Of a DNA stretch of 19,935 nucleotides, positions 1 to 6,975 are shown one piece after another. Made by a program: the position numbers and the translations under genes. Where the stretch lies: positions 1 to 19,935 of the forward strand of contig CAKQJJ010000009.1 of assembly GCA_934247335.1 (NCBI GenBank), read 5' to 3'. The stretch comes from an uncultured Clostridia bacterium (GTDB lineage Bacteria > Bacillota > Clostridia > Christensenellales > Pumilibacteraceae). The notes beneath the pieces were generated by a model. That model was not told the DNA's origin. It made no database searches and was given only the letters and a program-made list of their open reading frames with translations. Position 1 is the stretch's first letter. Each line of letters starts with the position of its first letter.

Positions 1-171
1 CAACTTGATTTTTTCCATGACGCTCATATTGCGGTTTTCCTTGCGATTACGGGCTTTTTAGGACCGGTCGTGGGCGCGCTGGTATACAATGCGGGTTCGG
101 TGCTGATAATTGCCAATTCGGCGCTTCTGCTCGGTTGGAAAAAACGAAAAAAGCCAGTCCGGCATAAATAA
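1..171 (+). CDS. Heavy-metal-translocating P-type ATPase, C-terminal fragment
   Basis: Reading frame 1 is open from the first base of the window to TAA at 169-171 and encodes the last 56 residues of a protein. The visible end contains GPVVGALVYNAGSVLIIANS followed by ALLLGWKKRKK. This matches the last transmembrane helix pair and the short basic tail of P1B-type (Cu/Zn/Cd-class) cation-pumping ATPases, whose final helix carries an N-x-G/A-S-V-L-V-x-x-N-S-x-x-L pattern. The catalytic DKTGT, HMA and metal-site segments lie upstream of the window, so the metal cannot be named. A terminator follows directly. The family call rests on a short segment and is probable, not certain. Confidence 0.7.
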   Translation, partial: QLDFFHDAHIAVFLAITGFLGPVVGALVYNAGSVLIIANSALLLGWKKRKKPVRHK

Positions 172-181
172 AAGCCCGAAG

Positions 182-217
182 AAAGCGTTCGCCGTAAAAA
201 AGCGAACGTTTTATTTT
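182..217 (+). terminator. Rho-independent terminator after the P-type ATPase gene
   Basis: An 11-bp stem pairs AAAGCGTTCGC (182-192) with GCGAACGTTTT (202-212) around an A-rich loop, with one G-T wobble. TTTTATTTT follows at 209-217. It sits 10 bases after the ATPase stop codon and 20 bases before the gdhA -35 box, so it insulates the two transcripts. Confidence 0.8.
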
Positions 218-237
218 GTTTAAAACGCGCGATTGCG

Positions 238-267
238 TTGACAAACGGCATAAACTCGTTATATAAT
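238..267 (+). promoter_or_regulatory. Sigma-A promoter of gdhA
   Basis: A perfect TTGACA (238-243) and a perfect TATAAT (262-267) are separated by 18 bp. The -10 box ends 25 bases before the gdhA ATG, leaving room for the GGAGGG ribosome binding site at 283-288. Confidence 0.85.
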
Positions 268-292
268 TATTAAGGTAAAATCGGAGGGTTTC

Positions 293-1624
293 ATGAACTA
301 TATTCAGGACGTATTGACCGAACTTAAAATCAAAAATCCGGGGCAGGACGAGTTTATTCAGGCGGCGACCGAAGTGCTGACTTCGCTTGCGCCCGTCGTT
401 GACGCGCATCCGGAATTTCGCAAAGCCGCCATTCTCGAGCGCCTCACCGAACCCGACAGGCAGATTATGTTCCGCGTGCCGTGGACGGACGACGCCGGAA
501 ACGTGCGCGTAAACCGCGGATACCGCGTTCAGTTCAACAACGCGATAGGTCCGTACAAGGGCGGACTGCGCTTTCATCCGTCGGTCAATCTCGGAATAAT
601 CAAATTTTTGGGTTTTGAACAGATTTTCAAAAACAGTCTTACCTCTCTTCCCATCGGCGGGGCGAAAGGCGGCAGCGATTTCGATCCGAAAGGCAAATCG
701 GACGCCGAAGTTTTTCGTTTCTGCGTAAGTTTCATGACCGAACTTTACAAGTATATAGGAGCCGACAGCGACGTTCCCGCCGGCGACATAGGCGTGGGCG
801 CGCGCGAAATTGGCTACCTCTTCGGCGCATATAAGCGCATTACCGGCAATTACGAGGGCGTTCTTACCGGGAAAAGTATTTCTTACGGCGGCAGTCTTAT
901 CCGCAAAGAGGCAACCGGCTACGGGCTGATATACTTTACCGAACAAATGCTGGGCAACAAGGGAATAAATCTGCAAGGCAAAAAAGCAGTGGTTTCGGGA
1001 TCGGGCAACGTTGCGATTTACGCGGCGGAAAAAGCAATCGGACTGGGCGCCAAAGTCGTTGCCATGTCCGATTCGGACGGATATATATTCGACCCGGAAG
1101 GCGTGGATCTCGGCGCGATTAAACAGATTAAAGAAATAAACCGCGGAAGAATAAAAGAGTATCTCTCCTTCCGTAAAAACGCGGAATATGTAAGCGGAAA
1201 GCGCGTTTGGGAAGTAAAATGCGACTTAGCTTTTCCATGCGCGACGCAAAACGAGCTGTCGCTGTCCGACGCGAAAACGCTTGTACAAAACGGCGTAATC
1301 GCGGTTGCGGAAGGCGCAAACATGCCCACTTCTCCCGACGCTATCGAATACTTCAAGGCGCACGATATTTTGTTTGCGCCGGGCAAAGCGTCCAATGCGG
1401 GCGGCGTTGCGGTGTCCGCTCTCGAAATGGCGCAAAACAGCCAGAGAATAAGCTGGACTGCGGGCGAAGTGGACGCTCGGCTTAAAGCGATAATGAAAAA
1501 CATATACCTCGGCGCATCTTCCGCCGCGGAAAAATATTCGTGCCCCGGCGATCTCGTTTCGGGCGCAAACATCGCGGGATTTATCAAGGTTGCGGACGCA
1601 ATGCTTATGCAAGGACCGCAGTAA
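293..1624 (+). CDS. gdhA: NADP-type glutamate dehydrogenase
   Basis: This 443-residue hexameric-class glutamate dehydrogenase interconverts 2-oxoglutarate plus ammonia and glutamate in the cytoplasm, the main ammonia-assimilation route in many gut anaerobes. Length is normal for the roughly 450-residue family. Visible motifs are GPYKGGLRFHPSVN (residues 86-99), the catalytic lysine in PIGGAKGG (K125), PAGDIGVGAREIG (162-174, with catalytic D165), and the Rossmann nucleotide loop SGSGNVA (235-241). The SDSDGYI segment after the second Rossmann strand resembles the NADP-preferring branch; cofactor preference is inference. The ATG is set by GGAGGG five bases upstream and by the consensus promoter. 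It is the first gene of a plus-strand run, but a hairpin 6 bases after the stop and a 103-base gap leave it open whether the next genes share its transcript. Confidence 0.95.
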   Translation: MNYIQDVLTELKIKNPGQDEFIQAATEVLTSLAPVVDAHPEFRKAAILERLTEPDRQIMFRVPWTDDAGNVRVNRGYRVQFNNAIGPYKGGLRFHPSVNLGIIKFLGFEQIFKNSLTSLPIGGAKGGSDFDPKGKSDAEVFRFCVSFMTELYKYIGADSDVPAGDIGVGAREIGYLFGAYKRITGNYEGVLTGKSISYGGSLIRKEATGYGLIYFTEQMLGNKGINLQGKKAVVSGSGNVAIYAAEKAIGLGAKVVAMSDSDGYIFDPEGVDLGAIKQIKEINRGRIKEYLSFRKNAEYVSGKRVWEVKCDLAFPCATQNELSLSDAKTLVQNGVIAVAEGANMPTSPDAIEYFKAHDILFAPGKASNAGGVAVSALEMAQNSQRISWTAGEVDARLKAIMKNIYLGASSAAEKYSCPGDLVSGANIAGFIKVADAMLMQGPQ

Positions 1625-1630
1625 AACGCG

Positions 1631-1652
1631 AGTACTATGTCACGCATAGTAC
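1631..1652 (+). other. Perfect hairpin downstream of gdhA
   Basis: AGTACTATG (1631-1639) is perfectly complementary to CATAGTACT (1644-1652), with a short loop. No real T tract follows on the plus strand (TAAAATACCG), so it is not a canonical terminator. It could be a weak terminator or an mRNA 3' stabilising hairpin between gdhA and the genes behind it. Confidence 0.5.
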
Positions 1653-1727
1653 TTAAAATACCGTAAAACATATTGAAATTTATTGATTTTAGTCGATTTT
1701 ACGCTAAATCATCCGGAGATAAAACAT

Positions 1728-1925
1728 ATGCCTTTAATAGAATTCATCTGCCCGAAATGCGGCAGAATATCGGAAGAACTTACCAAAGCCGACGGAAAAG
1801 CCCCACTCTGCCCCGACTGCAAAACGCCGATGGAGCAAAAATACTGGGGTAAATGCTACGTTAATCAAAGACAGTCCGAACACTGCTCGGGCAACTGCGC
1901 AACCTGCAAAGGCTGCGGAAAATAA
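1728..1925 (+). CDS. FmdB-type zinc-ribbon protein with Cys-rich tail
   Basis: A 65-residue protein starting MPLIEFICPKCG. The N-terminal CPKC and later CPDC pairs (residues 9-12 and 28-31) form a four-cysteine zinc ribbon of the FmdB/Zn_ribbon_8 type, whose members usually start MP-x-Y-E-Y-x-C. The tail is HCSGNCATCKGCGK, giving a second CX3CX2CX2C cluster. The molecular role of FmdB ribbons is poorly defined; regulatory or metal-related roles are suggested. The ATG at 1728 has GGAG at 1715-1718, nine bases upstream. The frame stays open 45 bases further back, but that extension lacks a ribosome binding site and is not ribbon-like. The next gene begins 19 bases after the stop, so the two are probably co-transcribed. 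Confidence 0.75.
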   Translation: MPLIEFICPKCGRISEELTKADGKAPLCPDCKTPMEQKYWGKCYVNQRQSEHCSGNCATCKGCGK

Positions 1926-1944
1926 ATTACAAGGAGATAAAAAC

Positions 1945-2487
1945 ATGGACGAACTGTATCTGAGAAGAAGCGTGCGCTCCTACCTCGACAAACCCGTAGA
2001 AAAAGAAAAACTGCTTGACGTTTTGCAAGCAGGCACCTGCGCCCCCTCCGCCATGAACAACAAAGACCGCCAGTTTACCGCGATTTCAAACAAAGAAATT
2101 TTGGGCGAACTCAACGCGGCAATCGAAGGACTTCTGGACAGCTCTTTCGTAGAGCGAATAAAAGGTCGCACGGGCGGCAAATTCAATTTTTTCTACAACG
2201 CGCCCGTTCTTATCGTCGTATCCACAAATCCCGACGGACATTGCCCCGCCGCCGACTGTGCGGTTGCGCTTGAAAACATGTTTTTAAAAGCCACGGGGCT
2301 GGACCTTGCGACGTGCTGGATAAATCAGCTGGTTGCGACCTGCGACGAAAAAGAAGTGCGAAAAGTGCTTACGAAAGCCGGCGTTCCGGAAAATCACAAG
2401 GTGTACGGAGCGTGCGCGCTGGGATATTCGGACGCGGAAGCTAAAAAAATAACCGCAAAAGACAATAAAATAGTCATTTGCGATTGA
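1945..2487 (+). CDS. Nitroreductase-family FMN oxidoreductase
   Basis: A 180-residue member of the NfsA/FrxA-like nitroreductase superfamily: FMN-dependent, dimeric, cytoplasmic enzymes that use NAD(P)H to reduce nitro compounds, quinones or flavins. The FMN-phosphate site LRRSVRSY lies at residues 6-13, followed by the second flavin segment APSAMNNKDRQF (33-44). The central stretch ADCAVALENMFLKATGLDLATCWI is the usual helix packing on the flavin. Length is normal. The physiological substrate cannot be told from sequence. AAGGAG at 1931-1936 sets the ATG. The TGA stop is embedded in the ribosome binding site of the next gene, indicating co-translation in an operon. Confidence 0.88.
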   Translation: MDELYLRRSVRSYLDKPVEKEKLLDVLQAGTCAPSAMNNKDRQFTAISNKEILGELNAAIEGLLDSSFVERIKGRTGGKFNFFYNAPVLIVVSTNPDGHCPAADCAVALENMFLKATGLDLATCWINQLVATCDEKEVRKVLTKAGVPENHKVYGACALGYSDAEAKKITAKDNKIVICD

Positions 2488-2500
2488 GGAGAATACAAAA

Positions 2501-3322
2501 ATGGTAAACGAAAAAATCAATCTTTCCGAGAAATATTCCATTCCGGGAAACGCCGTGCTTGAAACCTTCGTTCATTCCGAATCAAAGGAAATGCATCCGT
2601 TCGTACAGAACCTCCCCTGCATACTGGTTTGCCCCGGCGGCGGCTACTGGTTTACTTCCGAGCGCGAGGGCGAACCTATCGCAATCGATTTTTACAACAG
2701 AAATTACAATACTTTCGTCTTGTGGTACGACATTTCGCAGACCGGAGCGCGCTATCCGCTTGCGCTTACCGAGCTTGCGTGCGCGGTGGATTACATTCGT
2801 AAAAACGCCGAAAACTTCCGCATAAATCCCGATAAAATATACGTTTCGGGTTTTTCGGCGGGCGGACACCTCGTAGCGAATCTTGCAAACTTCTGGCACG
2901 ATCTGCCCGGCGATTTTATAGATCCCTCCGCGCTTGACGCAAAGCCCAACGGAGTAGTTTTGGGTTACCCCGTAATTTATCCCGAAAGCCACATGGGCTC
3001 GTTTGAAAACCTTTTGGGCGACAGACTGCAATCGGACAAGGCTTTGGTGGAAAAACTCACGCTTGACAAAACGGTTACGGACAAAAATCCGCCGTGCTTC
3101 GTGTGGACGACCTTTGAAGACAGAACTGTTCGCCCCGACGCGACGCTGAAATATGCCGACGCGCTAAATAAAGCGGGCGTCGTATGCGAATGCCACGTCT
3201 TCCCTTACGGCGGACACGGAGCCGCGTGCTGCGATAACCGAACCATCGGCGGCGCGTGCGAAGGCATCGGAAGAGCGAAAATCTGGTTTGATCTTTGCGA
3301 AGAATTTTTAAAATCGCTGTAA
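2501..3322 (+). CDS. Alpha/beta-hydrolase, acetyl-esterase/BD-FAE-like
   Basis: A 273-residue cytoplasmic alpha/beta hydrolase with no signal peptide. The oxyanion-hole segment CPGGGYWFTSEREGEP lies at residues 44-59, matching the HGGGY/PGGGY class of carboxylesterases and acetyl-xylan esterases. The nucleophile elbow is GFSAGG (Ser119). Likely triad partners are Asp207 in TFEDRTVRP and His239 in PYGGHG. The family removes acetyl or feruloyl groups from sugars or hydrolyses small esters; the substrate is not evident. It starts 13 bases after the nitroreductase stop with GAGGAG overlapping that stop, and is the last gene before a strong bidirectional terminator. Confidence 0.85.
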   Translation: MVNEKINLSEKYSIPGNAVLETFVHSESKEMHPFVQNLPCILVCPGGGYWFTSEREGEPIAIDFYNRNYNTFVLWYDISQTGARYPLALTELACAVDYIRKNAENFRINPDKIYVSGFSAGGHLVANLANFWHDLPGDFIDPSALDAKPNGVVLGYPVIYPESHMGSFENLLGDRLQSDKALVEKLTLDKTVTDKNPPCFVWTTFEDRTVRPDATLKYADALNKAGVVCECHVFPYGGHGAACCDNRTIGGACEGIGRAKIWFDLCEEFLKSL

Positions 3323-3362
3323 TAATCGCCTTATTATAATATAAATCAACAGAAAAACGCAC

Positions 3363-3403
3363 AAAAAACGCTTTCCCTCGAAACCAAAGAGAAAGCGTTT
3401 TTT
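3363..3403. terminator. Bidirectional terminator between esterase and ypeB
   Basis: AAAAAACGCTTTC (3363-3375) pairs perfectly over 13 bp with GAAAGCGTTTTTT (3391-3403). The arms give an A/T tract on either side, so the hairpin can terminate both the plus-strand esterase transcript and the minus-strand ypeB transcript, whose stop codon lies 2 bases away. Confidence 0.9.
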
Positions 3404-3405
3404 AT

Positions 3406-4752
3406 TTACATTGTCATGCTGCCTTGCTTGTTGTCCACCACTCGCAAAATATTTACTTCTCCGCCGCTTTCGGCGTCGATATACACGAAGTAGTCCAAGC
3501 CGTTATATTCGGCGGCGAATTCGTAGCAGAATTTTTCCTTTTCGCCTATCGGAATAACGCAAAGACGAACGTTTTTAATCGTAAGTTTTTTGCTTACTTT
3601 TGCGCGCGCTTCGCTTTCGGAAATTGCCGGCGACAGCGTTCTGAACGTGTTTTTCTCGCAATATCCGGAACACTCGAAGCCGTTTATTTCGCCGTCCGGC
3701 AAACCGACTTTTACTTTTACGAGATCGGTGTAGTAAATTACGCCGTCGGTTTCGGGCGCCAGATTTATTACCGCCGCTCCGTCCGTCGGATTATACCACA
3801 CGGCTTTTAAGTTTTCAAACCCGAGCTTTTGCATATATTCCACGGCTTTTTGCTCGTAAAAATCCCGTCCGGCGGCTTGCGTAGAGTCGTCTTTTCCCGC
3901 GTTTTCCTCGTCCGCCGCTTCCGAATCCGAACCGGTCGCGCTTTTGTCCATCATTATCGGTACTCCGCCTTTTTTGCTCAGCATAAGCGAGCATTCCGCG
4001 TCGCCAATTTTTCCGCCGAGATAGAAAACCTCGGTTTTGCTCTCGGTTAAAAATACGTGTTCGACAGTCATTCCGAACTTTTCCGCGGCAATTTTCTCGG
4101 CTTCAACCTGAGTTATTTCGGGCAAGCCGTCGAGCGCGCGGAAATCGTACGTTTTACCGTCGGAAAACGGTCCGTCGTATATAAGCGCGGGATAATCAAC
4201 GGAACTATGCATGCCGTCCGTGAATAGTCCTTCAAAATCGACGGGAAGAATACGGTCTTTTCCGATGGACGAATACACGCCTTTTTGCTCGATATCCGCC
4301 TCTATTTCACGGAATTTTTGCGACAAAAGCGAAGCGGTTTTGTATATGTCGTCCGACTGTTCGACGAATTTATCCACGTTTTTATCGTCGTCTATGGCTC
4401 GCATGAAGCTTAAACACCAGTCGCCCACCTGATTGAAAAACTTGGTCGTGGACGTGATGTTTTCAAACGACAGCGGCAAATACGAAATACACTCCGCCGC
4501 CGTTTCCGCCTGACGATAGGTGTCGGTGATAAGCTCGCGGTTTTCTCGCGTTCCGCTCGCCACGGTTATTTTGGACATATTGACCTCGAGATTGTCAAGG
4601 CAGTCGCCGAGCGACAAGACCGAGCTTTTATACACGTTTTCGAGATCGCGTTTGTTGCGGTCGTTGGCAACGCTTACCACGACCGTTTCGGTTGCAAAAA
4701 TTCCGCACAGAGTTATAAGACAAATAGTCAATATTACAAATGCTTTTTTCAT
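3406..4752 (-). CDS. ypeB: Germination protein YpeB
   Basis: A 448-residue protein with an N-terminal membrane anchor (about residues 4-26), a helical N-terminal region, and C-terminal repeats of PepSY type (about 215-260, 300-365 and 375-440). The signature DYPALIYDGPFSDG at 186-199 is highly characteristic of YpeB. In Bacillus and Clostridium, YpeB sits at the spore inner membrane/cortex and is mutually dependent with the cortex-lytic enzyme SleB for assembly and stability. Here it begins 2 bases after the sleB stop, with GAGGG inside the end of sleB, so the two are translationally coupled as in known sleB-ypeB operons. A low-complexity acidic linker (SGSDSEAADEENAGKDDSTQ, about 273-292) separates PepSY repeats. 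Confidence 0.93.
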   Translation of the reverse strand: MKKAFVILTICLITLCGIFATETVVVSVANDRNKRDLENVYKSSVLSLGDCLDNLEVNMSKITVASGTRENRELITDTYRQAETAAECISYLPLSFENITSTTKFFNQVGDWCLSFMRAIDDDKNVDKFVEQSDDIYKTASLLSQKFREIEADIEQKGVYSSIGKDRILPVDFEGLFTDGMHSSVDYPALIYDGPFSDGKTYDFRALDGLPEITQVEAEKIAAEKFGMTVEHVFLTESKTEVFYLGGKIGDAECSLMLSKKGGVPIMMDKSATGSDSEAADEENAGKDDSTQAAGRDFYEQKAVEYMQKLGFENLKAVWYNPTDGAAVINLAPETDGVIYYTDLVKVKVGLPDGEINGFECSGYCEKNTFRTLSPAISESEARAKVSKKLTIKNVRLCVIPIGEKEKFCYEFAAEYNGLDYFVYIDAESGGEVNILRVVDNKQGSMTM

Positions 4753-4754
4753 GT

Positions 4755-5441
4755 TTACGCCCTCGCGAAAGAATGTTTGCCTATTTTGAGTTCGACTTTA
4801 AGCGACCAGATCCATTTGCTGGTTGCGGTTGCCGGATTGTAGTAGTACAAACATCCGTTTGTCGGATCCCAGCCGTTGAGCGCGTCCTTTGCCGCAGAAT
4901 ACGCCGATGCGTTGGGCGTTAGATTTATCTGCCCGTCGCTGACGCACGTGAAGGCGTTTTTCTGATATATTACGCCCGAAACGGTGTTGGGAAAAGACGA
5001 CGATTTTACGCGGTTTAACACCACGGCGGCAATTGCCACCTGACCGGTGTACGGCTCGCCGCGGGCTTCGGCGTACACGCATTTCGCAAGCAGATCGAGA
5101 TTTGCGGACGACACGGTAGAATTTGACGAGCTCGTCTTGCTCGTAAGCGTTATTTTAAGCGCTTTTTCGGTGCGCGCGCCCACTATTCCGTCGGCGGTAA
5201 GCCCGTAGTCGCGCTGGAATTTTTTCACCGCCGTTTTGGTTCGACTGCCCCAGATTCCGTCAACCTTGTACGTATAATATCCCAAAGTCGCCAGTCGGGT
5301 CTGCACTGCCTTAATATTGGCGGTAGTGTCGCCTTTGACGATATTTGCCGCTCTTGCCACGGTTAAACCCGAAAACGCGGCAATAATCGCCGCTACGAGG
5401 CATATCGCCGCCAAAATCATTACGCTTTTTCTTTTGATCAT
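4755..5441 (-). CDS. sleB: Spore cortex-lytic enzyme SleB
   Basis: A 228-residue exported cell-wall hydrolase that depolymerises spore-cortex peptidoglycan (muramic-delta-lactam sites) during germination; SleB proteins are lytic transglycosylases. It has a signal peptide (KRKSVMIL then a hydrophobic core, cleavage likely after ARA near residue 31), a PG_binding_1 domain (35-97, with VDGIWGSRTKTAVKKFQ), a Ser/Thr linker, and a Hydrolase_2 catalytic domain (114-228). The catalytic glutamate is in YAEARGE (E125), and the domain ends in WSLKVELKIGKHSF as in family members. AGGAGG at 5446-5451 sets the ATG. It lies 13 bases after spoIIR and 2 bases before ypeB. Confidence 0.94.
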   Translation of the reverse strand: MIKRKSVMILAAICLVAAIIAAFSGLTVARAANIVKGDTTANIKAVQTRLATLGYYTYKVDGIWGSRTKTAVKKFQRDYGLTADGIVGARTEKALKITLTSKTSSSNSTVSSANLDLLAKCVYAEARGEPYTGQVAIAAVVLNRVKSSSFPNTVSGVIYQKNAFTCVSDGQINLTPNASAYSAAKDALNGWDPTNGCLYYYNPATATSKWIWSLKVELKIGKHSFARA

Positions 5442-5454
5442 ACAACCTCCTGTT

Positions 5455-6012
5455 TTATCGGGATCGTGAAATAAATCTTCTCCACAATTCCGCGATTCTG
5501 CTTTTGTAATGCACGCCCTCTTCTTCGCCTTTGACGAAACACAGCGGCGGATAGATTACGCACCACCAGTTGTCGCCCGTGCCCTCGCCCAGTTCGATGA
5601 TAAGCGCGTCGTACACGCCGCTTTCCACCACCACGTTTTCGTATGCGCGGGTGGGAAAATATTCGCGGCACACGGTTACCCGCGAGCGATAATTTTTGCC
5701 GTTTTCGTAAAGCGTTTCGTCGCACACCGCTTTCAGCTTTGCTTCGTGCGCCGACACGATTTCGAGAGCGACCCGAATATCGTCGACATTTTCGAGCAAC
5801 GGTTCGAGATAGACGACCACGGCTTGTTTTACGATCATTTTAACCGCCTGATCGCTTTGCTCGTTGGAATTTGCCCTGACGTGAATACGAAGCAAATTGC
5901 CTTCTTGCTTGGTATTATTTGCGTTGCAACCCGAAAATATCAGGCAAAAACAAAAAATTAAAGCCGACGCCGCAAGAAAAATTCGCTTTGCCGTCGCATA
6001 CTTTTTTTCCAT
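5455..6012 (-). CDS. spoIIR: Stage II sporulation protein R
   Basis: A 185-residue secreted sporulation signal protein. In Bacillus subtilis SpoIIR is made in the forespore under sigma-F, exported into the intermembrane space, and triggers SpoIIGA to process pro-sigma-E in the mother cell. Family marks are LRIHVRANSNEQSDQAVK (residues 41-58) and GDNWWCVIYPPLCF (146-159). The N-terminus has a basic start and a hydrophobic segment (11-28) ending in FSGC, a near-lipobox with Cys29, so it may be lipidated rather than freely secreted. The start is set by AAGGAGG, about 10 bases upstream of ATG. It is first in a tight spoIIR-sleB-ypeB run, all with forespore roles elsewhere. Confidence 0.93.
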   Translation of the reverse strand: MEKKYATAKRIFLAASALIFCFCLIFSGCNANNTKQEGNLLRIHVRANSNEQSDQAVKMIVKQAVVVYLEPLLENVDDIRVALEIVSAHEAKLKAVCDETLYENGKNYRSRVTVCREYFPTRAYENVVVESGVYDALIIELGEGTGDNWWCVIYPPLCFVKGEEEGVHYKSRIAELWRRFISRSR

Positions 6013-6015
6013 AAT

Positions 6016-6043
6016 AAAAAAACCTCCTTGTTTTTCAAAGGAG
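6016..6043 (-). promoter_or_regulatory. Terminator-like hairpin overlapping the spoIIR ribosome binding site
   Basis: On the minus strand CTCCTTTG (6043-6036), loop AAAAA, then CAAGGAG (6030-6024) form a 7-bp stem with one bulge, followed after one G by seven T (6022-6016). The 3' arm is the spoIIR Shine-Dalgarno sequence. For transcripts reading through from ispE it can act as a terminator or mask the ribosome binding site. A transcript started at the forespore-type promoter just upstream would lack the 5' arm. Confidence 0.6.
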
Positions 6044-6072
6044 ATTATAGTCGCGAACTTGTATTTTTATAC
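6043..6072 (-). promoter_or_regulatory. Candidate sigma-F/G-type promoter of spoIIR
   Basis: On the minus strand GTATA (6072-6068) is followed after 15 bases by GACTATAATC (6052-6043). GTATA fits the -35 of forespore sigma factors, and the second element agrees with the sigma-F -10 pattern GGNNANAHTR at most fixed positions (second and last bases differ). No suitable sigma-A -35 box lies 16-18 bp upstream of the embedded TATAAT. Assignment to sigma-F rather than sigma-G or sigma-A is inference. Confidence 0.5.
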
Positions 6073-6092
6073 TTTCAAAGGCGTAATTCCGT

Positions 6093-6935
6093 TTAGCTCA
6101 ACAGGCGCGAAGAGGGCAGAATGCGCGTTTTTATCACGTTTATTCCGTCCGAAAGCAGCGCTTTTTCGACCCGTTCGTCGGGGGAGAATATTATCACTCC
6201 CGATCCGCTTCCGGTCATGACAGCTTCGTGATCTTTTGCGATATCGAATATGCGGGCGACGCTTTCGTTAAGCTTTTCGGCAGGCGCGGTAAGGTGATTG
6301 AAAAGACATTCGCGGGCTTTTTCCGAACGATCGGATTCAAGCAGTCGAATAAGACGGTCGTTGCCCTGAAAATCGGCGGACTGTTTTATTTGGTCGAAAA
6401 GCGAAAAACACTGTTTCGTGGAAACCGCTCCCTTATACGCAATCAGCACTTCGGGGCAGAATTCGGACTGAAAAAATTCGATTTCGTCACCCCTGCCGGT
6501 AAGACGGGCAAAGCCGCCCGTGATCATGTAGGCTGTGTCGCTACCGAATTTATCGGCGATTTCACGCATTTCTCCGTCGCCGAGTCCCAGCGAAAACAGC
6601 TTGTTCAGCGCGATAATCACGCCCGCGCACTCCGCGCTCGACCCGCCTAAGCCCACTCCGCACGGAACGTCGTTTCTGACGTTTATGCAGACCTTGGGCA
6701 GCGAATATTTTTCGCGCATATATTCAAGCGCTTTGTAGGCGTTGCTTTTTTCGGCGACGACGTCCGGCGACGAAAAGACAACCGAGTTTTCGTCCGCTTC
6801 GCACGCGGAAACGGCGTCGGCAAGCTCCACCGACGCCACAACCGTGTCCAGCATATGATAGCCGTCTTTCACTCCGGTAACCAACAGCGAAAGATTGATT
6901 TTTGCGTTTACTTCAACCGTTACAGTTTTTTTCAT
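6093..6935 (-). CDS. ispE: 4-diphosphocytidyl-2-C-methyl-D-erythritol kinase
   Basis: A 280-residue GHMP-family kinase of the methylerythritol-phosphate isoprenoid pathway. It phosphorylates the 2-hydroxyl of CDP-methylerythritol using ATP in the cytoplasm. Motifs are VNAKINLSLLVTG (residues 9-21, with catalytic Lys12), GYHMLDTV (25-32), the ATP-binding GHMP loop PCGVGLGGSSAE (91-102), the catalytic aspartate in GSDTAYM (Asp133), GGFARLTGRGD (140-150), and the C-terminal MTGSGSGVI glycine loop. The usual DVPFF after GSD is replaced by DTAYM, a mild variation. The start cannot be moved downstream because the AKINL strand begins at residue 11. The -10 box lies only 6 bases before the ATG, implying a leaderless mRNA from its own promoter. 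It also follows the sipL-like gene by 40 bases. Confidence 0.94.
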   Translation of the reverse strand: MKKTVTVEVNAKINLSLLVTGVKDGYHMLDTVVASVELADAVSACEADENSVVFSSPDVVAEKSNAYKALEYMREKYSLPKVCINVRNDVPCGVGLGGSSAECAGVIIALNKLFSLGLGDGEMREIADKFGSDTAYMITGGFARLTGRGDEIEFFQSEFCPEVLIAYKGAVSTKQCFSLFDQIKQSADFQGNDRLIRLLESDRSEKARECLFNHLTAPAEKLNESVARIFDIAKDHEAVMTGSGSGVIIFSPDERVEKALLSDGINVIKTRILPSSRLLS

Positions 6936-6941
6936 GAGTAA

Positions 6942-6970
6942 ATTATATCACCGTTAAACAAAAAAGTCAA
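6942..6970 (-). promoter_or_regulatory. Sigma-A promoter of ispE with the -10 almost at the start codon
   Basis: On the minus strand TTGACT (6970-6965), 17-bp spacer, TATAAT (6947-6942). Only six bases (TTACTC) separate the -10 box from the ATG at 6935, so the expected start point coincides with the initiation codon. A GGTGAT element within the spacer could serve as a Shine-Dalgarno sequence only for read-through transcripts from upstream. Confidence 0.75.
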
Positions 6971-6975
6971 CACGG

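Noticed and set aside
273..284. AGGTAAAATCGG before gdhA, similar to the AraC-type repeat motif
   Set aside because: It is a single copy in the gdhA leader, overlapping the ribosome binding site, with no second copy at 20-21 bp. Probably chance.
47..976. 309-codon minus-strand open frame opposite gdhA
   Set aside because: It lies antisense to the clear gdhA frame, has no ribosome binding site and resembles no family. Long antisense frames are expected opposite GC-biased codons.
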